A stretch of DNA of 64,000 nucleotides from Neospora caninum Liverpool. Taxonomy: Eukaryota; Apicomplexa; Conoidasida; Eucoccidiorida; Sarcocystidae. A program made the position numbers and the translations under genes. A model generated the notes under the pieces. That model was given only the letters and a program-made list of their open reading frames with translations. It searched no databases and was not told where the DNA came from. The stretch is from contig NC_018393.1 of assembly GCF_000208865.1 (NCBI RefSeq), positions 744,001 through 808,000 of the forward strand. The letters are read 5' to 3'. This document shows, in pieces, positions 36,601-47,582 of this stretch. Position 1 is the first letter of the stretch, and the number at the start of each line of letters is the position of its first letter.

Positions 36601-39115
36601 TAGGCATATACAAATCTTACAGAGTACGCCTCTCCATACGTGCTTGATGGAGGCGGCGAGCACTGCGGAGCTCGTGACGATAGTTTCCCCCAAAAAATAA
36701 CGTGTGGCGTAGCAACGCCACCTACGCGTTGCGATGCGGGGGGACTGAGGCAGTGCCGGCGCGCTCACGTTTGCTTTTCCTCAAAGAGAGCGGCGTCTCG
36801 TCGTTTCTGGTTTTCCCATCTCTGTTCTGTCTCGACCATGTCCGCCAGATGATTTTCTCTTTCTTCTCTGAGCTTACAAGGAAACGCCGGGAAGAACCAA
36901 CCGCTGGGCAAACGTCGGCGACAAACGATGTAAAACCTACGACTGCTGCAAATGGACAAAGACGGTTGAGGCACTGAACCGGCCACCGTCCGGAGCGGGA
37001 AAACGTGCCGCCTTTTCCGAAGAAATATTCGGCTCCGTGCCTCGCAAGATCGCCGCTGCTTGTCAGAATGCAAAGATCCTTCAAGTCCAGGAGACCGCCG
37101 GCTCTACTCACTGTGAATCTTCTTCCTGGCGATCGCTGGCCTTACTTCTTTCTCAAACTGCTCGTGTTGCTCGCGCATCAGTCGTCGATGATGCGCCCGT
37201 TCCCGCTCGAGGCCGTCGTCGTGGTCGCGGGCCATCTGCTCTTTGATTAGATGGATTCTCTCCTGGGCGTCCTTCTGAAACTGCGGCACATACACGCAAA
37301 GGGTGAACAACCCCGTGCTTTGCTCATCTTTTCTGCTGTCCACAATCCGCCAGTGAGCGCCATTCGATACGGCAAGGGCGGAAGCGTTGCTCCTTTCTCC
37401 TCAACACAAAGGAGAAACGCGTGGGCTCCGGCTTGGGCCACTCAGGCAGTTGACCCTCAGCTGGTGTATTTGAATGATACAGAGAGTAAGACGCGATTTC
37501 GGGTCCGCAGGTCTCTCGAGCGTCGCCAGCCTGATTCGAGTATATGCCAAATTCTGGAGTTTGGGAATCGTGAAGACGCAACAGTAACACCGTGCGCGCC
37601 CGGGACACTGCCCAAATGAAGAAGACTGACTAGAGGCGTACACGAGCCTCGATCGTAATCCACCCTCCACACCACGACATGTTTTGTCAGCCGGAAGAGT
37701 TCCGGTTCTGCATCCAACTTTCGCGACACAGTGCACGAACGGTCGTGTTGTCGCCACCTCATCTAGAGTGCGCCTCATTTTCTCTTCGACTCTTCTCTTC
37801 TCTTGATGATGCCTGTCCATAAGACGCTGGATTTCGGGTTCCAGTCCTTTAATGGTGATTTCTTTGATTTCTTGTGTCTTGTCCCGTTGCCACGCTTCTC
37901 TCCGAGCCTGCCTCAAGACAGCAAGTGGAAGACTACGACGAAGAATTTCTCTGCCGTGCACTGTCAAGTAGGAGTCTCAGACACAGATGTCCACCACGAA
38001 GCACAGCTGTTTTCCCTGGGTTCCGCATCTCCTCTTGATTTCTCTCGTACAGAACTACATGATTATGAGGGCTGTACGCTTCTGTGCAGTTCGGTGAATG
38101 TGGAAATTCTGGCGCGTCCGCATTGCCCTTGTGGCCCTTTCAGACCCGCCCCTCCGAAAGAAAACTGCAAAGTGGAACTACCACATGGAAGGAAGATACT
38201 ACGGGGGACCTGCTGTAGCAAGTGCTCAGGAATGGGTAGCCGAGAAATGTACAAAAAGTGGCGGCGCAACACTCCCTTCGCCTGTTGCATGACCCCGTTT
38301 TGTAGATTCACCTTCTCCGCACTGATGGATTGCCGTTTCTGACGCTCAGCTTCTCTTTCAAAGCGTTTGGCTTGTTCCTCGAGCTTCAGCTGGAACCTGG
38401 CCTCTGCTTGCTTCATCTCTTCCGCCAGGCCATCGCATTTCTTTGTTAACTCATTTTTATCGGCCAGAAGCTTGTCCACCATGTTTAGCTGACGGTCCAG
38501 AGCCTCTTCATATTTGGCCTGATCCGCAGATAGTCAAGAAAACACGTTACATGACCTATGCTGTAGCGATGTTTCAGCTGATGAAATGTGTGTCGCATCA
38601 GTGCAATGCGAGAGCCTGTCGTTCCTCAGGAAACGTGACGCTCATCTGGTGTATCATCCGGTACAATAGTCTTTTCCATTTTTCACGTTATCGCGTGCTG
38701 GGTCCGCGTGCGGCTCTGTACCACCTACGATCTCTGCTTTGAACCCTTTCTGCAGTTTCTCTGTCAGTTGCCGTTTTGATTCTTCTTGCTGGTCCAGGAG
38801 TTTTTTGAGTGCTAGGACGCTTTGATGTTTCTCCTCTACCACTAGCTCGAGGGCGGCGACCTTCTGCCGTAAAACCGCCGTCTTTGAGTCTCCACCGACC
38901 GGTGGGTGAAAAAATAGCCCACCCGGCAGCTGTCTGTCAGCACTCGCAGGCAACACTGTGTCAGTGTGGCCAACTTCCGGTTCCCCGCGGTGGATCTGCT
39001 GGGGCTCTACAACAGTTTTATCCAAGAACTCGAGGAGCTTAGAAACTTTCTGTGCCATGCCCTCGGTTCTGGTAGAACCGGGAGGTCCTCCGGCCTTTGG
39101 AGATCCGCTAGTCAT
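33678..39115 (-). CDS. CEP131 (AZI1)-like centriolar/basal-body coiled-coil protein, 12 exons
   Basis: Probable homologue of CEP131/AZI1, a centriolar satellite and basal-body protein needed for flagella in several eukaryotes. Twelve minus-strand exons close in phase: 39115-38729, 38518-~38294, 37907-37758, 37280-37146, 36872-36769, 36460-36428, 36207-35983, 35444-35282, 34987-34862, 34513-34448, 34258-34052, 33899-33678; about 680 residues. Almost the whole protein is charged coiled coil. Family likeness is clearest in KGLEPEIQRLMDRHHQEKRR (exon 3), resembling the vertebrate KGLEPEIQ.L...H..E block, and in LETIEAKVKQALWAKDETIREL plus EHLRDMLRKQRE (exons 11-12), which match the order of the CEP131 C-terminus. 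Human CEP131 is longer (about 1,080 aa), mainly at its disordered N-terminus, so upstream exons may be missing. The donor of exon 2 is weak. A generic coiled-coil protein is the alternative. Confidence 0.65.
34516..34535. repeat. 20-base G homopolymer at a splice acceptor
   Basis: Twenty G on the plus strand. On the minus strand this is a pure C run directly followed by AG, forming the polypyrimidine tract of the acceptor for the 34513-34448 exon of the CEP131-like gene. Confidence 0.85.
35562..35581. repeat. (TA)n microsatellite in intron
   Basis: TA dinucleotide tract in the intron between the 36207-35983 and 35444-35282 exons of the CEP131-like gene, with further degenerate ATATAC units to about 35605. 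Confidence 0.85.
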
Positions 39116-41146
39116 TGCAGGTGCAAAGAGTGTCTCGAGAGAAGTGAGATAAGTACAGGTGGGGCTTTCAGCATACAGTGCAGAGCTTGTCGATTATTCC
39201 GGTGTTTGAGAGCACGGACACGAGCGCGGTTGCCTGGACGGCACCGTTCTAACCTGCTGGCGAGCCGAGCGGTTCAGCATACTACACCGACCCTTTTCTC
39301 GCGTTCGCCCGCTTCCTTTTTTTTGCGCGTATACTCACTGTAAGAAACCGAAATCCCCAGACGCTGATAACAGGAAACGTAACGAACAGGGTTGCCCACG
39401 CCAACGCTTATCCTGTTCGGCGGCGTGGCGTGGAAACGGGGGAGTATTGCAAAAAAGCGACGTTTGTCCGAGGAAGCAGCATTGACGAGGAAAGCCAAAA
39501 AAAAAACAACAGCCGTTTTTCCAGCACGTCGAAGCCGTGTCTCTCCTAGCGACCCTGTTGTTCTAGTAGTACTTCCTATGGATCAACAGGCCACTGACCG
39601 TTCAGCTTTTGCAGCTCCTGCCGAGACTAGGAATACGGTTTTCATTGCATACCAGGGCGTTCAGTCTTCCGTACTCTCATTTCCGCAAAAGTGGTAGACT
39701 GGGAACGTCGGCTGCTTTTTTTGAGCAAAGGAACAGCTGTGTGTGAAAGCTAGAAGCATACGAACACGAGACACACGAATGAAACAGCCTATATGCCGCG
39801 GCAGCTTCAAGCCTGGGTCTCAGAACAGGGTACGAGGCGTCAACAGTCTATCCCAAAACCGGAGAGGATGACGACAAGGCTTTTTCAGCCCGAAACTTAG
39901 AACGGAGTTTTCGAGAGGGAACTGGAAACACCGAACAATCGATTTGTGGAGGGTGGCCTGACCCACGTGGGCACCGGCCCCACAGGCAGGGGGACGTATA
40001 GGACTGCTTACCAATGTTTATGCATGTCATCCGGTTCACTTCCGTCACGCAGCGTGCCGGCCGAAAGGAAGAGCCCTTGTCACGAGAAAAGATGGAGTTT
40101 TGTATCCATTGCCGACACACGCGCAACTCTTACGGCAAGTCAGCGACGACAGGATCCGGCAAGCTGGCTACTTCTGGAATCGCGTCGCGCTTCACTGTGT
40201 TTAACGCAACCAGAGATCTCTGCAGCTCCTCCGCCGAACTTTAGCGGAATGTGTCAATCACTGTCTCGCGTTTTCCGTACCAGATACCCACAAGAAGGTT
40301 TCATGCTAACGAGGCGACGGTGGCCGTACTTTCCGGGGCAGGGTGCAAGTGGCAGATTGAGGGGGAGAGGACTGCATCCTTTAGAGTTTTGTATACCTGG
40401 CACCCATCTGGTGTCCACACTATCACGATCGACAGCGTTTCCTCGTTCCTCTGCTACAGAGAAGTAAGTTCCCACGACAAACCTCAGAGGCTGCGAAATT
40501 GGGGAACGCTCATTCACTCGCCATTTTCGGGATCTTTCTCGTTTGGAACACCTCCACCAGTACGCTTCTGCGCAGTCCTGTTGTCAGCGCAATGTGTATT
40601 GCAAAGGAAATCCAATGTCATTCTCTCGTGGGCCACGAAAGACATGGTTTCCCTGTTCCAAGAAACAGCTGCCCTCCGCGACAGCGGGACGGTGGGCGGT
40701 TGCACCGCATCTGACCCACCTCCCAAGCCTGGATTCGCGGGTTCTCGTTCCGTCTGGTTTTCTGACGAGTTTCGGGTGGCTGCTGCACGAAACGGGCGAA
40801 GCGCAAAAGAAACAACAGCGGAATAGGCGTCGGCGCCCACATAGTAAAGTCGGGTTTATTAAAATGTACTTTGCAACTGAGTCAGCGGGGAGAATAGCGC
40901 AAATCGGCTAACGTGTCTTCGAATCCGGGAAGTTCCGGGTTCCTGTGCGGCGCATGTGTGACGTAGAATCTGGTGGGGCTTCGTGCTGCTCGCTTGTCGT
41001 CCTGCGAATGCGGGAGAGAATTTCCACGGGGTCCACACTTTCCAATAATTGAGAACGCATTACTTTTTCTCACCTCTTCACAGCCATTTTCCTTCTCTCA
41101 CTGGTCCCTTCTCTCGTGCTCCAACGCTCTCGTGTTCCTTGGCAAA
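39116..41146. other. Divergent intergenic region (shared promoter zone)
   Basis: Two kilobases between the presumed starts of the minus-strand CEP131-like gene and the plus-strand AT-hook gene. No coding signal that I can support. It should hold both promoters and perhaps a 5' exon of the coiled-coil gene. Confidence 0.5.
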
Positions 41147-44100
41147 ATGGCGGAGGGGGCTCGGCCTGGTGCGCCTGCTCTTTTCTGGTCTGCCGCCGAA
41201 CTGGCGGCCAACCCTCGACAATTTGCCGCCTTTCAGTGGGTAACAGGTTTCGCAGAGGCGCTTACTGTCGGCTCCCCTCGAAAACCTGAAGAAAATGCGA
41301 ATGAAGGACACGAAGACGCAGGAGGGGCTTCTTCGCCTGCCGTCGTGAATCTAAAGTTCAAGGGCTGGGAAAAGGTACCCGAGATTCCCGAGGCTTTCGA
41401 TGAAAGTGTGGAAGCAAACTCCCTGGGACAGGCACCACTTTAATTCCCCAAGAGGGATGCAAGACCGGGCGCTGTGGATGCACGGGACGCTCTTTTTGGT
41501 TGTTCAATGTAGTGCCTGCGGATACGGGAAACACCGCACTTCCTATCGACGCGTTCCTTTTTCCTCTCTCAAAACTTCTTCCTAGCCTCTCCCGTGTAAT
41601 TCTGCCCTGTGCCAGCCCACGAGGAATACTGTAAAGGGCTACAAGAGCCTCCTGCTTCGCTCTTTGGGCCTGTGGTTTCCACAACTTTGTTCCTGATGAC
41701 TTGACGCTTCTCGAGTTCGCGGAAGTTCCCTGCGCACGCGCCCGACGCAGATGGTCTCCACAGGGTGCTGATGTCCGAGCGGTGACTTTCTTTTGCATTT
41801 CCGTTTAGGGTCCAAGGAACAGTGCAGCGAATGCACGGCGAGTGGCGAAGGCTTTCTCAGCAGTCATTCCGGAGTCGGCGAAACTGCACCTTTTCACCAT
41901 GGGACGTGAAACCGAGGACCCGGAGTTCGACTCTGCCGCTATGAGGATGGAAATCCCCGGCTTTGGCCTTGTCTCCGGCGGCGTCGACTTGGTCATTGCC
42001 AAGGGTGGCGGGAGCCTACGCCGACCGCCTCCGCATAAGTAGGTCTACACCTGAGGGTTTCCCAAAAAATTCTTCTCCCTCCTTCTCTCTCTGCTCTCTT
42101 CTCTCTGTGCCCAATGCGAGTTCGCTGCAACCGCGCAAACCATACCCCCTTTCGTTGATAGGAGCTGGGCGGTTGAAGCCTCATGATCTTGTCGGACGTG
42201 CCGTTGTCTGGCCGAAAAAAACTCGTGTCTGTGTGTGCTTTTTGTCGAAGTGGTTGTCTCCAAAAGCCTGTGTCTAAGCGATGGAGAGCCACAAAACGCA
42301 TCACCGTCGGGGGGTCTGTACACCGAAAGGTTAGGGGGAACGGCGCGGCTCTTCCGTTTCGTCCATCTCCAGTCTCGGGGTGACGTGGCCCTTTTCTTCC
42401 TCGCTGTGGGCTCCGCTATCGCCGTTCCTTCCTTCTGTCCGCTGTGTTCGGCGTCGCACCTTCCTGGATTTCTGAGTTCGAGGGCCGGCTACAGAGCTCT
42501 ATCTGTGGAGGTTGTGCTGCTTGGTCGAAAAAGTTCAAGACACGTTTCCTCGCTTCTCTGCATGTCTCTCCCCAGCGGCCTCACCATGATGGACGACGCT
42601 CAAGCAGTTATCGAGTGCGACTTTGACATCTCGGCAGTCTCGCGGAAACAGCTGCGCCAGCTGTACGTGAAGACCGTCCTCGTGCACCTCCTGAGAGAAA
42701 AGCCTGTCCCCGTCTATCTCACCGATCTGCAGAGCGGCGCCATCCGAGCGTCTGTTCTGTCAGGCCCGCGGGGTAGGTCCAGCGTCAGTCCCTGACTTTT
42801 GGCTCTGTCCGCGCGAAGAGCCTCGCAGCTGAGAGCTGAGCCAGCAGACCCAGTAGGCATGCGCGTTTGCTTCGGGGCAGCGACTCTTGAGGCCACGGGC
42901 GATAGAGAACTAGGAAGTCTGAAAGGCTCTTCGGTGGTACCAGCCTCGTCAGTTCTCTCTGCGGCAAGAGCTTGACCGTCTCGACTTTGTTTGTCTGTTG
43001 TTCCTCCGCTCCAGGTGTCCCCATGGTGATTTACGAGCGCTTGAGTTCCGAAGGCTTCATCCACGAGTTGCAGCACGGACACAGGAAACCTGGTAAGTGG
43101 GTTTGGCGGGGAGGCAGCGCAGAAAGGTGTCTTGTACGTCGTGAAGGAAAGAAGGGGGCGTTCGGCGATGTTTGCAGGAACTGTCTCTTTTCGCGGACGG
43201 CTGGAGAAGTGCTGCGTATTCTGCTCGTGGCCGCTTCGCCTCGACAAACCCCCTCATTTCCTGTTCTCGGCCTCCTCTAAACTTGTTCCTCTTCTCGTGG
43301 TTCGTGCTGATGAACGCGCTCTGAAACGCCCTGTGAACTGTCTTGCCATTCGTCGGCTCTCCTTGATTTCCCATTCATCTCGTTCGGCGGTCGTTTCTGT
43401 GTGCTCCACTCTGTTGTCCTACCTCATGTCTGACGCTGGAACTGCCTCTCTTTTTCTTCGTCGCAATTCGCCTGCACTTGTTTCGTACGACAAAAAAACT
43501 TGTGCGTTTGCCTAGAAATCCGCGAGTGGACGCCCTAGCCTGCGTTCCACGTGCTCCGTGGTGCCCGCGTTGGTTTTGCTTAGGCGTCACTTAAACTCGT
43601 GTTTGTGCATCGCCTGAGAGTGTGCATGCAAGAAAGATGCCGCTCTTCAGCCGCTGCTGTGTCTGTGCCTTCCGGTGCTCCGCTCTCGCCTCAGCGATGA
43701 CAGCCAAGACCGTCAGTGCGATTCGTCGCTTCAAGTATGGATGGTGCACTGCGGAGCTGCGCACGCGGCCGCCGTTCGCGCTGGACGGTCGCGCAGGAAG
43801 GCACTCTGAAGGGGGCGAGTCGGTACCGGCAAATCCGACTGTGCAGATGCCTGCCTCGAACCCGGGCGTTGCCTCTGTTGCTGCGCCGGGAGTGGCTACG
43901 GGAGGCGCGCTCTCGACTAACCCCGCGGTGAGCGGCGAAGGAGACAGCAAAGAAGCCTTTGTCACGCCGAAGAAGCGAGGCCGGAAGCCCCGGGATCCGT
44001 CCGTGTCGCCGGCCGTCACGAATGCCTCCCCTGGAGAGGCGGAGGGAAACGCTGCCGCAAAAGCCAAAGCTGGAGGCGCTGCGCCGAAGCAGAGGGCCGC

Positions 44101-44482
44101 GCCTAAGAAAATGAAGATAGAGGCTGCCGCCAGTGCGGCCCCGACCTCCGCAAACGGAGGAAAGAACGCGGCGGAAAATGCGCCCACCCCGAGCGTTCCT
44201 GCCGCAGCGGCGACCAGCCCAACTGTAGCTCCAGCGCCGAAGGCGAAAGCTGCAGCGTCACGTGTAGCGAACACAGATGCGAAGACACTTGAATCCGATT
44301 CAGATTCCTCCGACTCGTCCAGCGATGATTCCGACACAGAACCGACCCCAGTCGCCAAGGCCGCGGGGGCCGGGGCAAAAGCCAGTCAAGACGGCGCAGG
44401 CTCGAGTGTCGCCAGGCGCGCAGCTGCTGCACAGGACTCGGACTCGTCAGATAGTGATGACTCGAGCTCGGATGAAGACTGA
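41147..44482 (+). CDS. Unrecognised protein with AT-hook and acidic Ser/Asp tail, five exons
   Basis: Function not recognised. Plausible exons that close in phase: 41147-41374 (donor could also lie near 41408), 41809-42038, 42576-42772, 43015-43092 and 43695-44482, giving about 506 residues. The start lies in a perfect AAAATGG context. The N-terminal half looks globular, with FDISAVSRKQLRQLYVKTVL and VPMVIYERLSSEGFIHELQ segments that are conserved-looking but match no family I know. The C-terminal half is Ala/Pro/Lys-rich with KKRGRKPRDP, an AT-hook-type minor-groove motif. It then has a KQRAAPKKMK basic stretch and ends in two SDSDSSDSS/SDSDDSSSDED acidic serine clusters typical of casein kinase 2 targets in nuclear or nucleolar proteins. 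A nuclear chromatin or nucleolar role is inferred from the tail alone. The start of the last exon is the weakest boundary. Confidence 0.6.
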
Positions 44483-46140
44483 ACAAGAGCACACCCAGGG
44501 GACACGAAGCAAAGCCTTTTTGGGGGTGTAGACTTGAGGCATACAGTCAGAGGAGCGCGCTCCAGTGACAACTCCCCGGTTAACGCCGCTGCGTTCGACG
44601 GAAGCCCCCTCATTAAACTCTGGTGGTCTTGCTGTGGAAGGAAATGACGCGAGAACGTCTCCAGAACCTGGCATAAACGGGAATCCATGGATATTGTCTC
44701 GAGGCATGCGCCGACAGGTTACGAGTTTTTCGCCCGGGGCCAGAGAGCCGCCTCTGCCGGTCCAACGACAACGCCGGTCCGGTGCTGTTTCATTATGCGG
44801 AGAACGGCAGTTTTTCGCTGGCACATTCAAAGCATCTTTTTTCCTGTCTCATTCGTAGAATGTCGTTCTGCTTTAACGTGAAGGGGATACTCTGAAAAAT
44901 ATTTCGAGGTACATGTGCACCTAAAACCTGAGTTGTAATTGTCATACTGTGCCTCTTGAAGCCGCGATGAAGTTGGGGAGTTTCCCCAAAGTGTTCGAAT
45001 GCTTTCAGAACAGAGGATCATCCAGTGGAACGGACTGTCAAGTTTGCGTCAGTCTGGACAGGGCTCTGTCACCTCGTGTTTTGTTGTTTCAGCGATATTT
45101 ACTCTGGTCGACCTCGCCGTGGCGAATGCTCATGGCGGCGGCGAGATACAGAATCACAACAAATGTAGAAGACAAAAGATACGGATAGATTTTTCTCTCG
45201 AAGCACTAAGCGAATTTCGACGTATATGGATTTGCTCCCTGGTATCGCCCCTTACGGTGGAGGCTTCGATTGTAGAATTTAAGTCGGTTTGTTTTAATCG
45301 CTTCTCTGTAGATACTTTTTGTCGATACCCCGTACGCAGCGTATCGTAGGGTTTAGGGAGGAGGCGGTCTCCAATGTAATGTAATGGGTTGCGGGACAAA
45401 GGAGAAAACAAACAGTTCCAGCTGACAGCCTTATTTAAGTGTGCTGAACCGTGATCTAATAAGACACGCAGAGTAGGTGGCAACGTCTACGTCGGAAGGG
45501 CTTTCCTCCCTCACCGGCAGCCAAGGTTTAAACCTAAGCAACCGTCTCGTTTTCGCGGGCTTGCCCCCCCCGTATTTCGTATCCATTGGTGTGCAGCCGC
45601 TGTCATCCGGAACTGGTCTTTTGTTTCAGCCTCTCTCCCTCCCGTTCAAACAGAATGTGGCGGCCAGAACTTACCCCCATTTGTGCCTGCACAGTCTATT
45701 ACAGGAGGGGAAAAAACAACAGCCCACGAGTCCGCTCCGCGAGCGAAATTGTGTGCTCCTCAAGGATAGACACACCTAGTGAGTATTTTTGTCTCGTCCC
45801 CTATTCTGCTGTCAGAGCGTATTGTATCGCCACTCGAGGTGCACTCCAACTCCACATTCGACGCCCTTCTTGTCGTCTGTGCTTTTTTATGGGGCATTCA
45901 CACGTCTAAAGTTGCGAAAAGGTATTTGGGCCCGCAGGACTTCTGTTGAACAACGTGCAACTTTCTCTGGCAGATCAGAGGAGTCCGTGAGCCCCAACAG
46001 AGCAGACATCAGAGAGAACCCCCAAAACAAGCTGTCTTCGGCAAGAAAACGTGCTGCCTGCCTGTGTTTATAAAAGGCTGTATCTTGCCACGGGGGAAAA
46101 TGCGAAGGCAAGGAGTTGCAGAAGGCGAGACAGAGACTCT
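44483..46140. other. Intergenic region before the SRS array
   Basis: Downstream of the AT-hook gene and upstream of the first recognisable array spacer. I see no SRS remnant, no coding frame with likeness and no repeat shared with the array. Likely 3' untranslated region followed by unique sequence. Confidence 0.5.
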
Positions 46141-47582
46141 AATACGTCGCGGATGTACTCTAACGGTTAAGAAAGCATGACAGAATAGATCGAGGGCAGT
46201 GTACTGTCAGATCTGAAGAGTACCACGTAACTCACAAAGACGTCCTCTACGAAGACGTGATGCCACTTCGGAAAGGTGGCCTCATAACGATATACGCGCC
46301 GCACATGAAAATCGGCTCTTCTGTGAAGCCGACGTCTCAGCGGACGAGAACTGTTCAATGCATATTCCCTCGGACACGACAATTTTCTGGAAACAAGGAC
46401 TAAAAAACTTTCTGTTACCAGACTCCTCCAACCCTGTAGGAATGCGCATGTGCTCCCCGAACACGATGAAGTGGTTTCCTGCGAACACACGATTCACCAG
46501 CCATTTTCAGGCGGGGATCATCTGGGCAAGTCTGCACAAGTTCTTTCCCCGGCAACAACCGACCCCGCTCTTCTCGTGGCAACCTGACGTATGCGCGGCA
46601 ATAGTCTGGACCATCTAACTCGGTGTCTGTTTGTATTCGAGAACAGCAGAGCAAAAATGGAGACGTGATGCAGCAATGCGTGGAGAAAAAGGTTAACAAT
46701 CCTGTGGAGACGCGTCGGGACACCGAAGAGAACTACGTTTGTCAGCTTCAAAGCATACTTCACTCTCTGTGCTAGTGAACTAGCTCGTGTTCTGAAACAC
46801 TCCGTTTCAGCTTCCAATATGGAACCAGGTCGCCGTAGTAATTCCACCAAACAGTTACTCCAATTCAACCCATCAGGCAGTTAAACACGAACGCCCGTGG
46901 AAACTCGAGTCACAAACCTCGTCTCTGTTTTCAGCCCTGTTTCTAGCAAGGGAATACTTCGAGGAGAGTCCTTTGGCGCGACTGTATCCTCATGACATAT
47001 AGCGGAGGGAACGTCTCATGAATACAGTTCGATTCTGCTTGTCACCTTCAAGCAAGGGCTTCTATATTAACTGTGTTGGAGGGCCATGACAGCAGCGATG
47101 TCTCCATTTATCGCCGCGTGCAATGCCGCAGTCCGACCCCGATCGCCCCCGCGCCTGTCACGCGCTTCTTGCGAGCGCCAGCGGCGGCCAACCGGCAAAC
47201 GCCAAAAGCGCAAAAAATGGCAAGGAAACCTGAGCTTTGAATTAGGAACGTTTCCTTCTATTTAGCGGATACTGTACTGCTGTCTCCCTCGTCAGAAAAT
47301 TCAACACTGTAGAAGAGACACGCTAGAAGTCCTTTGGCGTGCAGAGCACTCCAACCATCGGTGTCTGCGGCGCTCCCCTCTGCTTACCCGTCTTCGAGGC
47401 ATGGACGCGTCAACCCTACTGCGCCTGGCCTTCTGAAAGCTCCATGCTGTCACTGCCTGGTTCAAGACACGCTACTACATTACCCTTAAACACTATAACT
47501 CGTCGTTGTTCCAAAACCAGCGACAGATAACGGTGGTCGCACGCGTGTTCACTGAGGCAGTGATATACTCTATTGAATCAAA
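46141..47582 (+). repeat. Diverged, left-truncated SRS-array spacer (long type)
   Basis: Begins abruptly with the GATGTACTCTAACGG block that in other spacers lies about 320 bases after an SRS stop codon. Includes the segment containing GAAGCCGACGTCTCAGCG that is present only in long spacers, and ends in the conserved pre-ATG region. It is more diverged from the other spacers than they are from each other, and no SRS gene precedes it. It marks the left boundary of the tandem array. Confidence 0.7.

Noticed and set aside
46167..46868. Possible small genes in the first spacer
   Set aside because: Frames align with diverged spacer sequence found after copies 1 and 4 but are interrupted or shifted relative to them, so there is no coding conservation.
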